Shown here: positions 17,190-26,092 of the stretch, piece after piece
Position numbering within the stretch: the stretch's first letter is position 1
Layout: each line of letters opens with the position of its first letter
Assembly: GCA_038327995.1 (NCBI GenBank)
Contig: JBBQLP010000001.1
Coordinates: 59,229 to 123,228 of the forward strand
Direction of reading: 5' to 3'
DNA length: 64,000 nt
DNA from: CAIOYC01 sp038327995
Lineage (GTDB): Bacteria; Pseudomonadota; Alphaproteobacteria; Caulobacterales; Caulobacteraceae
Translations under genes and position numbers: made by a program
Notes under the pieces: model-generated
Databases searched by the model: none
Told to the model about the DNA's origin: nothing
Seen by the model: the letters and a program-made list of their open reading frames with translations, nothing else

Positions 17190-17954
17190 TCACGCCCACC
17201 CGAGCGCCGCCTCGCCTCGCAAGATCGCCTCGGCCTCCACCGTGTGTTTGGCGTCCGAACGGTCGTGCAAGATCAGAGCGGGGAGCAGCAGCAGGGGCGC
17301 GCGTCCCCCACGCACCGCCCGCACCACCACGCGCTTGGCAGGCTCATCGCAAAAGGGCTGTACGGGCCGGATCGCGAACGATCCCGCACGAGGCGACAGG
17401 GCCGTCAGGAGGTCGTGCAGCCGGTCCGCCCGGTGGATCACCACCACGCGCCCGCCCTCGCGCACCGCCTTGGTCAGGAAGTCCGCCCAAACCTGCAGCC
17501 CATCGTCCGCCAGCCACGCGCCCGCGCGCTCCGGCGCAGGGCCCCGCAGACTGTTCCGGTCGTCGAAGAACGGGGGGTTGGCGAAGGCAAGGTCGAATCC
17601 TGTCAGGCCGAGGTTGGCTGGTCCGGTCGCCACATCTCCCGCCTGCGCTTCCACCCGGTCGCTCGTCCCGTTCGCTGCTATATTCGCCGTTGCAAGGGCC
17701 AACGCCTCCGCATCGCGATCCACCCCGACCATGTGCGCGCCCGGATAACGCAGGGCGGCCTGAAGCAAGGCCCCCCCCGCGCCGCAGCCTGCCTCCAGCG
17801 CGCGCTCACCCGGCTTGAGACCCAGCGCAGCGGCAAGTAGGGCAGCGTCCATGCCCGCACGATAGCCGCGCACCGGCTGGGCCAGTCTCACGCGGCCGCC
17901 AAGGACAAGACTCTCAACTGTGGCGGTTTGATCGCTCCCGGCGCTTTCCGACAC
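17190..17954 (-). CDS. TrmN6-like tRNA (adenine-N6) methyltransferase family protein
   Basis: A 254-residue SAM-dependent methyltransferase. The SAM site is ALEAGCGAGGALLQAALR, acidic motif VGVDRDAEALALA, and the N6-adenine/N5-glutamine motif FANPPFFDD. GGRVRLAQPVRGYRAGMDAALLAAA is typical of the TrmN6 (YfiC) group that methylates A37 of tRNA1(Val). The exact target is inferred from the family. It lies on the opposite strand from the polyprenyl synthase gene, with 146 bp of noncoding sequence between the two starts. Confidence 0.85.
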   Translation of the reverse strand: MSESAGSDQTATVESLVLGGRVRLAQPVRGYRAGMDAALLAAALGLKPGERALEAGCGAGGALLQAALRYPGAHMVGVDRDAEALALATANIAANGTSDRVEAQAGDVATGPANLGLTGFDLAFANPPFFDDRNSLRGPAPERAGAWLADDGLQVWADFLTKAVREGGRVVVIHRADRLHDLLTALSPRAGSFAIRPVQPFCDEPAKRVVVRAVRGGRAPLLLLPALILHDRSDAKHTVEAEAILRGEAALGWA

Positions 17955-18100
17955 GGCGCAACCCCTGCGTTCACTTGACCCTTGAGGGCTGGATCACCAT
18001 TGTCACCTGATGCGCGGAACGGCGCCAGTCCGCGCTCGCTTCGGGGTGGGCGATCGTAGCGCCATGGCCCACATCGGGCGAGCAAGAACGAGGCCCTCCC

Positions 18101-19129
18101 TTGGACGCAGTCGCGGCAGTTCCCTTGCGATTGACAGACGTAGGTCCTCCGCCTCCGACCGTGGACCACCTGCTGGCGCTTGCAGCGCGCGACATGGCGG
18201 GGGTGGACGATCTTATTCTGGCGCATATGCAGAGCGACGTGGCGGTGATCCCGGCGCTGGCCGAGCACTTGATTTCGGCGGGGGGCAAGCGCCTGCGCCC
18301 CCTGCTCACCGTCGCTGCTGCGCGCGCCTCGGGCGCCCAGACCGACGACTTTCGTAAGCTGGCCGCCGCCGTGGAGTTCATCCATACCGCCACTCTACTG
18401 CATGACGATGTGGTGGATTCCTCCTCGCTTCGTCGGGGTAAGGTGGCCGCACATCTGATCTGGGGTGCGCCGTCGAGCGTCTTGGTGGGAGATTTCCTGT
18501 TTTCGCGGGCGTTCGAGCTGATGGTGTCGTCCGGCTCCATGCAGGCGCTGGAGATTCTGGCGCGGGCCTCGCGGGTGATTTCCGAGGGCGAGGTGTTGCA
18601 GCTCACCCGCTCGCACGACCTTGATCTGCATCAGGACATCTATCTGGAGATCATCGCCGCCAAGACCGCCGAGCTGTTTGCGGCGGCAGCGGAGGCGGGA
18701 GCGGTGTCGGCGGGGGCTGCGTCTGATGTAACCCGGGCGTTCCGCAGTTTTGGCATGAATGTGGGACTGGCCTTCCAGTTGATCGACGACGCCCTGGACT
18801 ACACCTCAACAGCGGGGGAACTCGGCAAGAACCCCGGCGATGACTTCCGTGAAGGCAAGGCCACCCTGCCGCTCTTGCTGGCGGTGGAGCGCTCCGGGCC
18901 TTCGGAAGCGGGCTTCTGGGAACGTGCTATCGGGCGGCAGGAGCAACGCGATGGTGATTTTGACCACGCGCTGAAGCTGATCGAAGACACTGGCGCGCTG
19001 GAAGCCACCCTCGATCTCGCCCACGTCTATGCCGCCAAGGCCAAGCGGGCTATCGCCGGCATAGGGGTACAGACGTGGCGCAACGCCATGTGCGACCTCG
19101 CGGACTTTGCGGTCAGCCGGGGCGCCTGA
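18101..19129 (+). CDS. ispB: Polyprenyl (octaprenyl-type) diphosphate synthase
   Basis: A 342-residue trans-prenyltransferase that lengthens isoprenoid chains, probably for the ubiquinone tail. The first aspartate-rich motif is TATLLHDDVVDSSSLRRG, the second is LAFQLIDDALDYTS, and GGKRLRPLLTVAAA and KNPGDDFREGKATLPLL are present. Chain length cannot be read with certainty. The start is TTG at 18101; the next ATG (18195) would remove the conserved first helix. The 3' end overlaps the convergent WecA-like gene by 17 bp. Confidence 0.92.
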   Translation: MDAVAAVPLRLTDVGPPPPTVDHLLALAARDMAGVDDLILAHMQSDVAVIPALAEHLISAGGKRLRPLLTVAAARASGAQTDDFRKLAAAVEFIHTATLLHDDVVDSSSLRRGKVAAHLIWGAPSSVLVGDFLFSRAFELMVSSGSMQALEILARASRVISEGEVLQLTRSHDLDLHQDIYLEIIAAKTAELFAAAAEAGAVSAGAASDVTRAFRSFGMNVGLAFQLIDDALDYTSTAGELGKNPGDDFREGKATLPLLLAVERSGPSEAGFWERAIGRQEQRDGDFDHALKLIEDTGALEATLDLAHVYAAKAKRAIAGIGVQTWRNAMCDLADFAVSRGA

Positions 19130-20159
19130 GCCGTTGGTTGATCGCCAGCCAGCCACCGACCGAGATCGTCACTCCGACAATCAGTACCGGCCAAGCTTCA
19201 CCCGGAGCATGGCGCGCAACGACGAGCGCGGCGAGAGCGTAGGCGCCGACAATCAGCCATACCCGATGCGCCAGCTTGGCATGATCGCCGCCCTTCGCCA
19301 GCATCCAGCGTTGATAAAGATGCTCGCGGTGGGCATCGAATAGCCTCGTCCGACGCCTCGCCCGCGCGATCAGGGTCAGCAGCACATCGGTGAGCAGCGG
19401 CGTCAGGGCGATGGGCGCTGCGAGCAGCGTTATCGGCGCGTCGGACTTTCCCGAACCCGCGCCCACGACGGCGAGCATGGCGGCGAGCGCGCCCGTGAAC
19501 TGCGCTCCGGCGTCGCCCTGAAACAGTCGGGCATTCGGGTAGTTGGTGGGAAGAAAACCCAGCCCCGCCGACGATGCAGCCAGAAGCCCGACCGAAAGCA
19601 GCGTTGCGTGGGTGGGCAAGGCGGCCATGCCCAATGCTCCCCCGACAATGATCATGGCGCCAGCGACCAGCCCATTGGCTCCGTCCATGAAATTGACCGC
19701 GTTGACGACCACCACGATCCACAGCGCGGTCCCTGCGATGCTAAATGCCGGGGCGAGAACGAGGGCGTTATGGGCGGCGATCGGGATGGCTGCCGGGCGG
19801 GCCACAAAGACCGCAAACGCGAGCGCCACGACCAGCTGCACCAGCAGCTTGGTCCGGGCGCCGAACTCATGCAGATCGTCGAGCGCGCCGAACAGGCCGA
19901 GCAGGGCCGCAAGCCCGAAGGACGCCGCGACCTTTGCGTCCAGACCGTCGTGTGGGCCGCCGAGCCCCTGAAACAGGAGGAGCCCCGCGCCAGTCCCCGC
20001 GATCATTGCCAGCCCGCCCGCCGTCGGAGTCGGCGCGTCGTGCATTCCGCGCTCTCGAGGGCGGTCCACCGGCCCGCTCCAGGCGATCAGGCGAGACAGC
20101 GCCGCCGACACCAGGAGCGCCGTCAGAATCGCCAGCGCGACGACGGCCACTCCGGTCAT
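19113..20159 (-). CDS. UDP-sugar:undecaprenyl-phosphate sugar-1-phosphate transferase (WecA/MraY family)
   Basis: A 348-residue membrane enzyme with about 10 helices. DAPTPTAGGLAMIAG and the cytoplasmic motif VVVNAVNFMDGANGLVAGA are diagnostic of the polyprenyl-phosphate HexNAc-1-phosphate transferase family; the later HREHLYQRWM segment lies in the last cytoplasmic loop. It likely starts a surface glycan on undecaprenyl phosphate, which may relate to the O-antigen ligase gene elsewhere in the window. It is distinct from the true mraY in the dcw cluster. ATG at 20159 is used, with a TTG one codon upstream as the alternative. It begins 3 bp after the aspartate aminotransferase stop codon. Confidence 0.88.
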   Translation of the reverse strand: MTGVAVVALAILTALLVSAALSRLIAWSGPVDRPRERGMHDAPTPTAGGLAMIAGTGAGLLLFQGLGGPHDGLDAKVAASFGLAALLGLFGALDDLHEFGARTKLLVQLVVALAFAVFVARPAAIPIAAHNALVLAPAFSIAGTALWIVVVVNAVNFMDGANGLVAGAMIIVGGALGMAALPTHATLLSVGLLAASSAGLGFLPTNYPNARLFQGDAGAQFTGALAAMLAVVGAGSGKSDAPITLLAAPIALTPLLTDVLLTLIARARRRTRLFDAHREHLYQRWMLAKGGDHAKLAHRVWLIVGAYALAALVVARHAPGEAWPVLIVGVTISVGGWLAINQRLRRPG

Positions 20160-20162
20160 CAA

Positions 20163-21365
20163 TCAGCGCAGGCTGGCGCAGAAGCGCTGGATGCGGTTGC
20201 AGGCGTCTTCCAGCACCTCGGTCGAGGTGGCGTAGGAGATGCGGAAGAAGGGAGAGAGGCCGAACGCCTCTCCCTGCACCACCGCCACCGCTTCGGCGCT
20301 TAGAAGCTCGGCGGCGAAATCGCCATCTGTCTCGATCACGTTGCCCGAAGGCGCGGTCTTGCCGATCAACGCCTCGCATGAGGGGTAGACATAGAAGGCG
20401 CCCTCGGGCTTGGGGCACTGGAGCCCGCTGGCCTGGTTCAGCATGGAGACCACGAGGTCCCGCCGCTTCTCGAAGGCGTCGCAGCGCTCCTTCATGAATT
20501 CCTGCGGGCCGTTCAAGGCTTCCACAGCCGCCGCTTGGCTGATGGAGGAGGGGTTGGAGGTCGTCTGGCTGATCACCTTGCCCATGGCCTTGATCAACGC
20601 TTCAGGACCCGCTGCATAGCCGATCCGCCAGCCGGTCATGGCGTAGGCTTTGGAGACCCCGTTCATGGTCAGGGTGCGCTCGTAGAGCTTGGGCTCAACC
20701 TCGGCGATGGTGGCGAACTCGAACCCGTCGTATAGCAGGTGCTCGTACATATCGTCAGTCAGCACCCACACCTGCGGATAGCGCAGCAGCACGTCTGCCA
20801 GCGCCTTCAAGTCGGCGCGGGAATAGGCTGCGCCAGTGGGATTGGAAGGTGAGTTGAGGATGATCCATTTGGTGCGGGACGTAATCGCCGCTTCCAGCGC
20901 CTCAGGCTTGAGGCGAAAACCATCCTCCGCCCGCGTGGGTACGATGACGGGCTCGCCGCCCGCCAGCAGCACCATATCGGGGTAGGAGACCCAGTAGGGG
21001 GCGGGCACGAGCACCTCGTCGCCGGGGGAGAGGCTGGCGACGAGGGCGTTGAAGATCACTGGCTTGCCGCCCGGCGCCACGTGCACCTGGGAGGGTTTGT
21101 AATCGAGGTTGTTCTCGCGCTTGAACTTGCCGCAGATCGCCGCCTTCAGTTCGGGCGTGCCGTCAGGGTCGGTGTATTTGGTCTGGCCATCGCGGATTGC
21201 CTTGATCGCGGCGTCCTTCACATTGTCGGGCGTGTCGAAATCGGGCTCGCCAGCGGATAGGGCGATCACGTCGGTTCCGGCCGCCTTCATGGCCCGCGCT
21301 TTAGCCGAAATCGCGACCGTAGGCGAGGCCTTGACGCGCTTCAGGGCGGCGGATTCGGTGAACAT
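20163..21365 (-). CDS. aatA: Aspartate aminotransferase (class I, subgroup 1b)
   Basis: A 400-residue PLP enzyme. The N-terminus ALKRVKASPTVAISAKARAMKAAGTDVIALSAGEPDFDTP is typical of subgroup Ib aspartate/prephenate aminotransferases. Other landmarks are SNPTGAAYSRADL, the PLP-lysine motif NGVSKAYAMTGWRIGYAAG and the C-terminal FFRISYATSTEVLEDACNRI. It transaminates aspartate and oxaloacetate, and related enzymes also accept prephenate; that is not decided here. It ends 3 bp before the WecA-family gene, suggesting cotranscription. Confidence 0.94.
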   Translation of the reverse strand: MFTESAALKRVKASPTVAISAKARAMKAAGTDVIALSAGEPDFDTPDNVKDAAIKAIRDGQTKYTDPDGTPELKAAICGKFKRENNLDYKPSQVHVAPGGKPVIFNALVASLSPGDEVLVPAPYWVSYPDMVLLAGGEPVIVPTRAEDGFRLKPEALEAAITSRTKWIILNSPSNPTGAAYSRADLKALADVLLRYPQVWVLTDDMYEHLLYDGFEFATIAEVEPKLYERTLTMNGVSKAYAMTGWRIGYAAGPEALIKAMGKVISQTTSNPSSISQAAAVEALNGPQEFMKERCDAFEKRRDLVVSMLNQASGLQCPKPEGAFYVYPSCEALIGKTAPSGNVIETDGDFAAELLSAEAVAVVQGEAFGLSPFFRISYATSTEVLEDACNRIQRFCASLR

Positions 21366-21430
21366 GGCGGGCTCCGGAAAACGGCGCGGACCCTAAGCGG
21401 AGCAGGCGGGCAAGTCCACCGCGTGCGAGC

Positions 21431-22333
21431 CTAGCGTTGCGGTCCGCGCAAGGGCTCGTCCGCCGGTTTGAGCGCAGGGGCCGGTTCGGGGGCAGTTGCG
21501 GACGCCGGATCGACCGCAGCCTTCGGGGCAATCGTGTGCGCCGCCTTGACCTTGGCGATGCGGGATTTCGGCTTTGCCGCAGTCTTCCCGGACTTGGGAG
21601 GCGGGATGGCCTCGCCTTCTGTGGCGGCAGGCGATGGGGTTTTGTCAGCGGCAGACGCTGACGCTTCTGCTGCTGGTGCGTCCTGCCTTCCAGCCGCAAG
21701 ATCTGGCACCGTGGCGACGTCGGAAACCGGAGCGCCGCCGCGGGCGGTGAAGGTCGTCGCGGGCGGGACCGCAGCCTCGGCTTCCACCGGCTTCGCTTCG
21801 GCGTGACCTTTCAGCGCTTCCCCGAACAGTGTAGACTTGTTGTAGAGCCGTTTGGCCGCTTCCCCGCAGCCCGCGTCGTTGGCGTCCCACATTCCCCAGT
21901 CCAGCATCCGCCAGATCGGCTGTTTCTGGCGGGTGACGCCCCAGAGCTTGTAGCCCGCCAACTCCGACTCGACCCCGTATTGATGGATGGCGGTCGGGCT
22001 GGCCTTTTCGGCGGCGGCGAGCGCCCGCTCATAAGCGTGCAGGTATTCACGCCGGTCTTTTTCTATCAGGGCGTCGTTTTTTGCGCGCGCAGTGACCTTG
22101 GCCTTGCCTTCGATGGAAACCATGTCGGCATGGGCGATGGGATCAAGTTCAAGCTGCCCCGCCAGCGCCCCGTGACACCAGGCCACCAGGCCATAATCGT
22201 CCTTGGGCAGGCTGTTGGCGCCGTTCGCCGTTGCGTCTTCCGGGGAAGCGGCGGCGACGGACGCGGGTGCGGACGCAGCTTCGGAAGGGGCAGCCTGCCC
22301 TAGAACCAAAGCGAGCAAAAGAGCGATAGGCAT
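21431..22333 (-). CDS. Secreted protein of unknown function with Ala/Pro/Lys-rich tail
   Basis: A 300-residue protein I do not recognise. It has a signal peptide (MPIALLLALVLGQAAPSEA), a globular part (about 45-160) with LPKDDYGLVAWCHGALAGQLEL, YLHAYERALAAAEKA, GYKLWGVTRQKQPIWRMLDWGMWDANDAGCGEAAKRLY, and two or three cysteines. A long low-complexity tail rich in Ala, Pro and Lys follows (about 170-300), including GKTAAKPKSRIAKVKAAH. The tail could bind peptidoglycan or nucleic acid, but that is a guess. It starts 6 bp after the 5-oxoprolinase stop codon, so it is probably translated from the same message. Confidence 0.75.
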   Translation of the reverse strand: MPIALLLALVLGQAAPSEAASAPASVAAASPEDATANGANSLPKDDYGLVAWCHGALAGQLELDPIAHADMVSIEGKAKVTARAKNDALIEKDRREYLHAYERALAAAEKASPTAIHQYGVESELAGYKLWGVTRQKQPIWRMLDWGMWDANDAGCGEAAKRLYNKSTLFGEALKGHAEAKPVEAEAAVPPATTFTARGGAPVSDVATVPDLAAGRQDAPAAEASASAADKTPSPAATEGEAIPPPKSGKTAAKPKSRIAKVKAAHTIAPKAAVDPASATAPEPAPALKPADEPLRGPQR

Positions 22334-22339
22334 AAAGGG

Positions 22340-25300
22340 CTAATCCTGAATATCGTCGTGTTTGGTTAAAGCGGGAGCGCCGTAGCCGCCGCCCCCCGGC
22401 GTTTCGATCTCGATAGAATCGCCCGCCTTCACCGCGACGGAAAAGCAGCCGGGCAAGGCTTTTGCGTGACCATAGGTATCGATCAAGCTTTGCCGTCCGC
22501 CTAACGCATCAGAGCCGCCTGCGATCCCGCGCGGCGGATTTTCCCTGCGCGTGGAGAGAAGCGCCGCTTCCATGGGCTCCAGAAAACGGATGCGTCGGAT
22601 CAAACCATTACCGCCGGGATGGGCGCCGGCGCCGCCCGAACCGCGCCTTACGCCGAACCGCTCCACCCGCACCGGAAAGCGTCGCTCCAGGATTTCGGGG
22701 TCGGTCAGGCGCGAATTGGTCATGTGGGTGTGGATGGCCGAGGCCCCCGCCGCCCGCGCGCTGGCGCCCGCGCCGCCGCACAGGGTCTCGTAATACTGCT
22801 GGTCCTCGTCCCCAAAGGTGAAGTTGTTCATGGAACCCTCTGAATTAGCTAGGACTCCCAGCGCCTGATAGAGCGCATCGACGATATGCTGGCTGGTTTC
22901 CACATTGCCTGCCACCACGGCGGCGGGATAGCCAGGCGCGAGCATCGAGGGCTCCGGCACTATGATCCTGAGCGGAGCAAGGCAGCCCGCGTTGAGGGGA
23001 ATGTCGTCGTCCACCAACGTCCTGAACACATAGAGCACCGCCGCGTGAACCACCGCGGTAGGTGCGTTAAAGTTGGAGGGCAGGATCGGGCTCGATCCTG
23101 TAAAGTCGATGCTCGCCTCGCCCGCCTCGGCGTCGACGGTGATGCGCACCACGATCTCGCCGCACCCATCAAGGGGAACGCAGGCCTCGCCGTCGGTCAG
23201 CGCGCCGATGGCGCGGCGCACGGCAGCTTCGGCGTTCTGTTGCACGAAGCGCATATAGGCCGACACAGTGTGACCGCCGTGGCTCTCGATCATACCGCGC
23301 ACCGATGCCGCGCCCGCTTGGCACGCGGCCATCTGCGCCTTCAGGTCAGCGATGTTGCGATCCACAGCACGGGCCGGATGAGGACCTTTGAGGAAGGCGG
23401 CGCGGGTGTCGGCGTCCAGAAACACCCCGCCCCGCATCACCGGCAGAGCGTCGAGCAGCACGCCTTCCTCATCGATGCTGCGCGAGAACGGCGGCATGGA
23501 GCCCGGCTGCACACCGCCGACGTCCGCATGGTGGCCGCGTGCAGCGACGTAAAAGGCGGCCGCCGCAGAACGCTCATCCATGAACACTGGCATCACGACC
23601 GTGATGTCCGGCAGGTGCGTACCGCCTGCGTAGGGGTTGTTGAGCGCGTAGGCGTCGCCGGGACGCAGCACGGGATGTCGGTCCCGTACCGCCCGCACGC
23701 TGGCTCCCATGGAGCCGAGATGCACCGGCATATGCGGCGCGTTGGCGACCAGGCCTCCGTCTGCGTCGAACAGGGCGCAGGAGAAGTCCAGCCGCTCCTT
23801 GATGTTGACCGATTGCGCGGTGCGCTCCAGCGCCGCGCCCATGGACTCCGCCACCCCCATGAAGCGGCGGTTGAACAGTTCCAGCGTCACCGGATCGGCC
23901 ACGGCGGGCTCGGCGTCGAATGCGGCGGAGGCGGGAGCGTCGGTGCGTATGAGGCGGATCAAACCCTCGGGTTCCGAGCGGGCGGTCCAACCGGGTGCAA
24001 GCGCAATCTGGGTGTCGTCGCGCACGATCAGAGCGGGGCCGGAAAGGGTGGTGAGGTGGGCGGCGTCGATGATGGGGGCGTCGTGGGACTGGCCATTTGC
24101 ATACAAGATTATCCGCTCATCCCCGCGCAGGCGGGGACCCAGATGGACCGGAAGCATTTGTGCAGCTTCTTGAAAACCCAACACTGCCTTGAAGGGGTTG
24201 AGGGCCTCGTCTGGGTCCCCGCCTGCGCGGGGATGAGCGGGTTTGGGGCGGGCGGTAGCCTCCACCTCCACGCTGGCGATCAGAATAGGGCGGCCCGGTT
24301 CGATGAAGCCGAACAGGCGGCGGTGGGCGTCCTCGAAGGCTACACGAAGCGCGGGCAGGGAGGCGCTCGGAACCGGCAGCGCGGCGTCTGAACCGTCGTA
24401 GCGGAGGTTCAGTCGCACAACCGTTTCGCCTGTCTCCGCGCCTTGCGCCGTCAGGGCCGTGTGGACCTCGACACACAGTCGCTCCGTCAGTGTGCTTGCG
24501 CGTTCAAGCCCAGCCGCGTCCAGCTCCGCCTCTAGTCCTGACTGCCTCAGGCTCGACACCGTCGCCTGGCCGATGCCCCAAGCCGACAATAGCGAAGCGT
24601 ATTTCGGACATAGCACCTCGCTCACCCCTAGGGCGTCGGCGACCCAGCAGGCGATCTGCCCCGCTGCGCCGCCGAACGCCACCAGCGCATGATCGCGGGG
24701 ATCAAAGCCACGCTCGGTCGAGATGCGGCGCACGGCCTGCGCCGTCTCCTCGACCGCCACTGCGATGAAGCCCTCGGCGGCGGCTTCGGTTGAGGGCGCG
24801 CCCATTTCGGCGGCGAGGGCGGAGAGCCGTACACGGGCGGCGTCTGTGTCGAGGGGCTGGTCGCCGTTGGGGCCGAACAGGGCCGGAAAGGCGCGGGGAT
24901 CAAGCCGCCCCAACACCACCTGCGCGTCCGTCACCGTCGCCGGTCCACCAAGCCCGTAAGCGGCCGGGCCGGGTCGCGCGCCCGCGCTTTTGGGCCCGGT
25001 CCGGGCTCTCAGCCCATCGAAGCGCAGGATCGAGCCGCCGCCTGCCGCTACGGTATCCACGTCCAGCATCGGTGCGCGGATCTTGGCGCCTGCTACATGG
25101 GCGGTATCGCGCCGCTCCAGCGCGCCCGCCCAGCGGCAGACGTCGGTGGAGGTGCCGCCCATGTCAAAGCCCAGCGCCGCGCTGACGCCTGCCTGCCGCG
25201 CGGTCAGGCCGACGCCGACCACGCCGCCCGCGGGACCCGAAACCACCGCATCCTTGCCCCTGAAGGCTTCGGCCTTCACCAGCCCACCGGCGGAGGTCAT

Positions 25301-26056
25301 GAACCACAGCGGCGCGCCGTTCACCGCGCCCGCCACGCACTCCACATAGGCGCGCAGAACCGGGGTCAGGTAGGCGTCCGCCACCGTCGTTTCGGCGCGG
25401 GGGATGAAGCGGGGGAGGGGCGAGACTTCGTGGCTAAGCGCAACCGTGGCGAACCCCGCCGCTCTTGCGACCTCCCCCGCCGCGATCTCATGCGCGGGGT
25501 TCAGATCGGCGTGCAGGAAGGCGACGGCGACCGCTTCAAAGCCGTCAGCGCGCGCCATCGCGAGCTTCGCCGCCAGTGCGTCGGCGTCGAGCGGGGTCAG
25601 CACGTGCCCTTCGGCGTCCAGCCGCTCGCGCGCCTCGACCACGCCGCTGAACAGGGGCGGGGATTTGATGATGTCCAGCGCGAACAGGTCAGGCCGGGCC
25701 TGATCGCCGATCAGCAGCGCGTCGGCGAAGCCCTCGGTGATGACGAGCAGGGTCCTGGCCCCCTTGCGTTCCAGAAGCGCGTTGGTGGCCACCGTCGTGC
25801 CCATCTTGATGGCTTCGACGCGCTCACGGGGGAACGGGGCGCTGGGCGGGGTGTTCAACAACCGCCGCATCGCTTCCACCGCCGCGTCTTCATAGAGCAG
25901 CGAAGCGGAAAGAAGCTTCAGGGTGTGGATTTCGCCGTCGGGGTCTCGCCCCAGAACGTCGGTGAACGTGCCCCCCCGATCGATCCAGAACGACCATTGG
26001 AAGGCGACCGTCGCCCCTAAATCGCCATTGTTGCTGTTGCTGATAATGGTTGTCAT
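22340..26056 (-). CDS. 5-oxoprolinase (ATP-hydrolysing), HyuA-HyuB fusion
   Basis: A 1238-residue enzyme that cleaves 5-oxoproline to glutamate with ATP, or a closely related hydantoinase/oxoprolinase. The HyuA half begins with FWIDRGGTFTDVLGRDPDG and contains KMGTTVATNALLERKG and ALGFDMGGTSTDVCRW. The HyuB half begins near DPVTLELFNRRFMGVAESMG and includes ERLDFSCALFD, YALNNPYAGGTHLPDITVVMPVF and the C-terminal GGGGYG. Residues about 606-648, in the linker before HyuB, are encoded by a 128-bp inverted-repeat element that leaves the frame open. The ATG at 26056 was chosen; the 20 residues after it are not typical of the family, so the true start is uncertain. Confidence 0.9.
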   Translation of the reverse strand: MTTIISNSNNGDLGATVAFQWSFWIDRGGTFTDVLGRDPDGEIHTLKLLSASLLYEDAAVEAMRRLLNTPPSAPFPRERVEAIKMGTTVATNALLERKGARTLLVITEGFADALLIGDQARPDLFALDIIKSPPLFSGVVEARERLDAEGHVLTPLDADALAAKLAMARADGFEAVAVAFLHADLNPAHEIAAGEVARAAGFATVALSHEVSPLPRFIPRAETTVADAYLTPVLRAYVECVAGAVNGAPLWFMTSAGGLVKAEAFRGKDAVVSGPAGGVVGVGLTARQAGVSAALGFDMGGTSTDVCRWAGALERRDTAHVAGAKIRAPMLDVDTVAAGGGSILRFDGLRARTGPKSAGARPGPAAYGLGGPATVTDAQVVLGRLDPRAFPALFGPNGDQPLDTDAARVRLSALAAEMGAPSTEAAAEGFIAVAVEETAQAVRRISTERGFDPRDHALVAFGGAAGQIACWVADALGVSEVLCPKYASLLSAWGIGQATVSSLRQSGLEAELDAAGLERASTLTERLCVEVHTALTAQGAETGETVVRLNLRYDGSDAALPVPSASLPALRVAFEDAHRRLFGFIEPGRPILIASVEVEATARPKPAHPRAGGDPDEALNPFKAVLGFQEAAQMLPVHLGPRLRGDERIILYANGQSHDAPIIDAAHLTTLSGPALIVRDDTQIALAPGWTARSEPEGLIRLIRTDAPASAAFDAEPAVADPVTLELFNRRFMGVAESMGAALERTAQSVNIKERLDFSCALFDADGGLVANAPHMPVHLGSMGASVRAVRDRHPVLRPGDAYALNNPYAGGTHLPDITVVMPVFMDERSAAAAFYVAARGHHADVGGVQPGSMPPFSRSIDEEGVLLDALPVMRGGVFLDADTRAAFLKGPHPARAVDRNIADLKAQMAACQAGAASVRGMIESHGGHTVSAYMRFVQQNAEAAVRRAIGALTDGEACVPLDGCGEIVVRITVDAEAGEASIDFTGSSPILPSNFNAPTAVVHAAVLYVFRTLVDDDIPLNAGCLAPLRIIVPEPSMLAPGYPAAVVAGNVETSQHIVDALYQALGVLANSEGSMNNFTFGDEDQQYYETLCGGAGASARAAGASAIHTHMTNSRLTDPEILERRFPVRVERFGVRRGSGGAGAHPGGNGLIRRIRFLEPMEAALLSTRRENPPRGIAGGSDALGGRQSLIDTYGHAKALPGCFSVAVKAGDSIEIETPGGGGYGAPALTKHDDIQD
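24113..24240. repeat. REPIN-like inverted-repeat element inserted in frame in the 5-oxoprolinase gene
   Basis: Two perfect 31-bp arms (24113-24143 and 24210-24240) are exact reverse complements, separated by 66 bp. Each arm itself contains a small hairpin, CCCCGC-GCAG-GCGGGG. This is the layout of paired REP sequences (REPINs). The element lies wholly within the coding sequence and adds about 43 residues (PAHPRAGGDPDEALNPF and onward to RLRGDER) without a stop or frameshift. No second copy was noticed in the window. Confidence 0.85.
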
Positions 26057-26092
26057 CCATTGCGGCGCAAGATAGGTTGGAATCACACTCCG

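Noticed and set aside
24113..24240. CRISPR-like repeat
   Set aside because: There are only two arms, and they are inverted rather than direct repeats, so this is a palindromic element and not a CRISPR array.
22886..24391. Plus-strand open frame of 501 codons
   Set aside because: It is antisense to the conserved 5-oxoprolinase gene; the translation is His/Gly/Arg-rich with no recognisable family, as expected from a GC-rich reverse frame.
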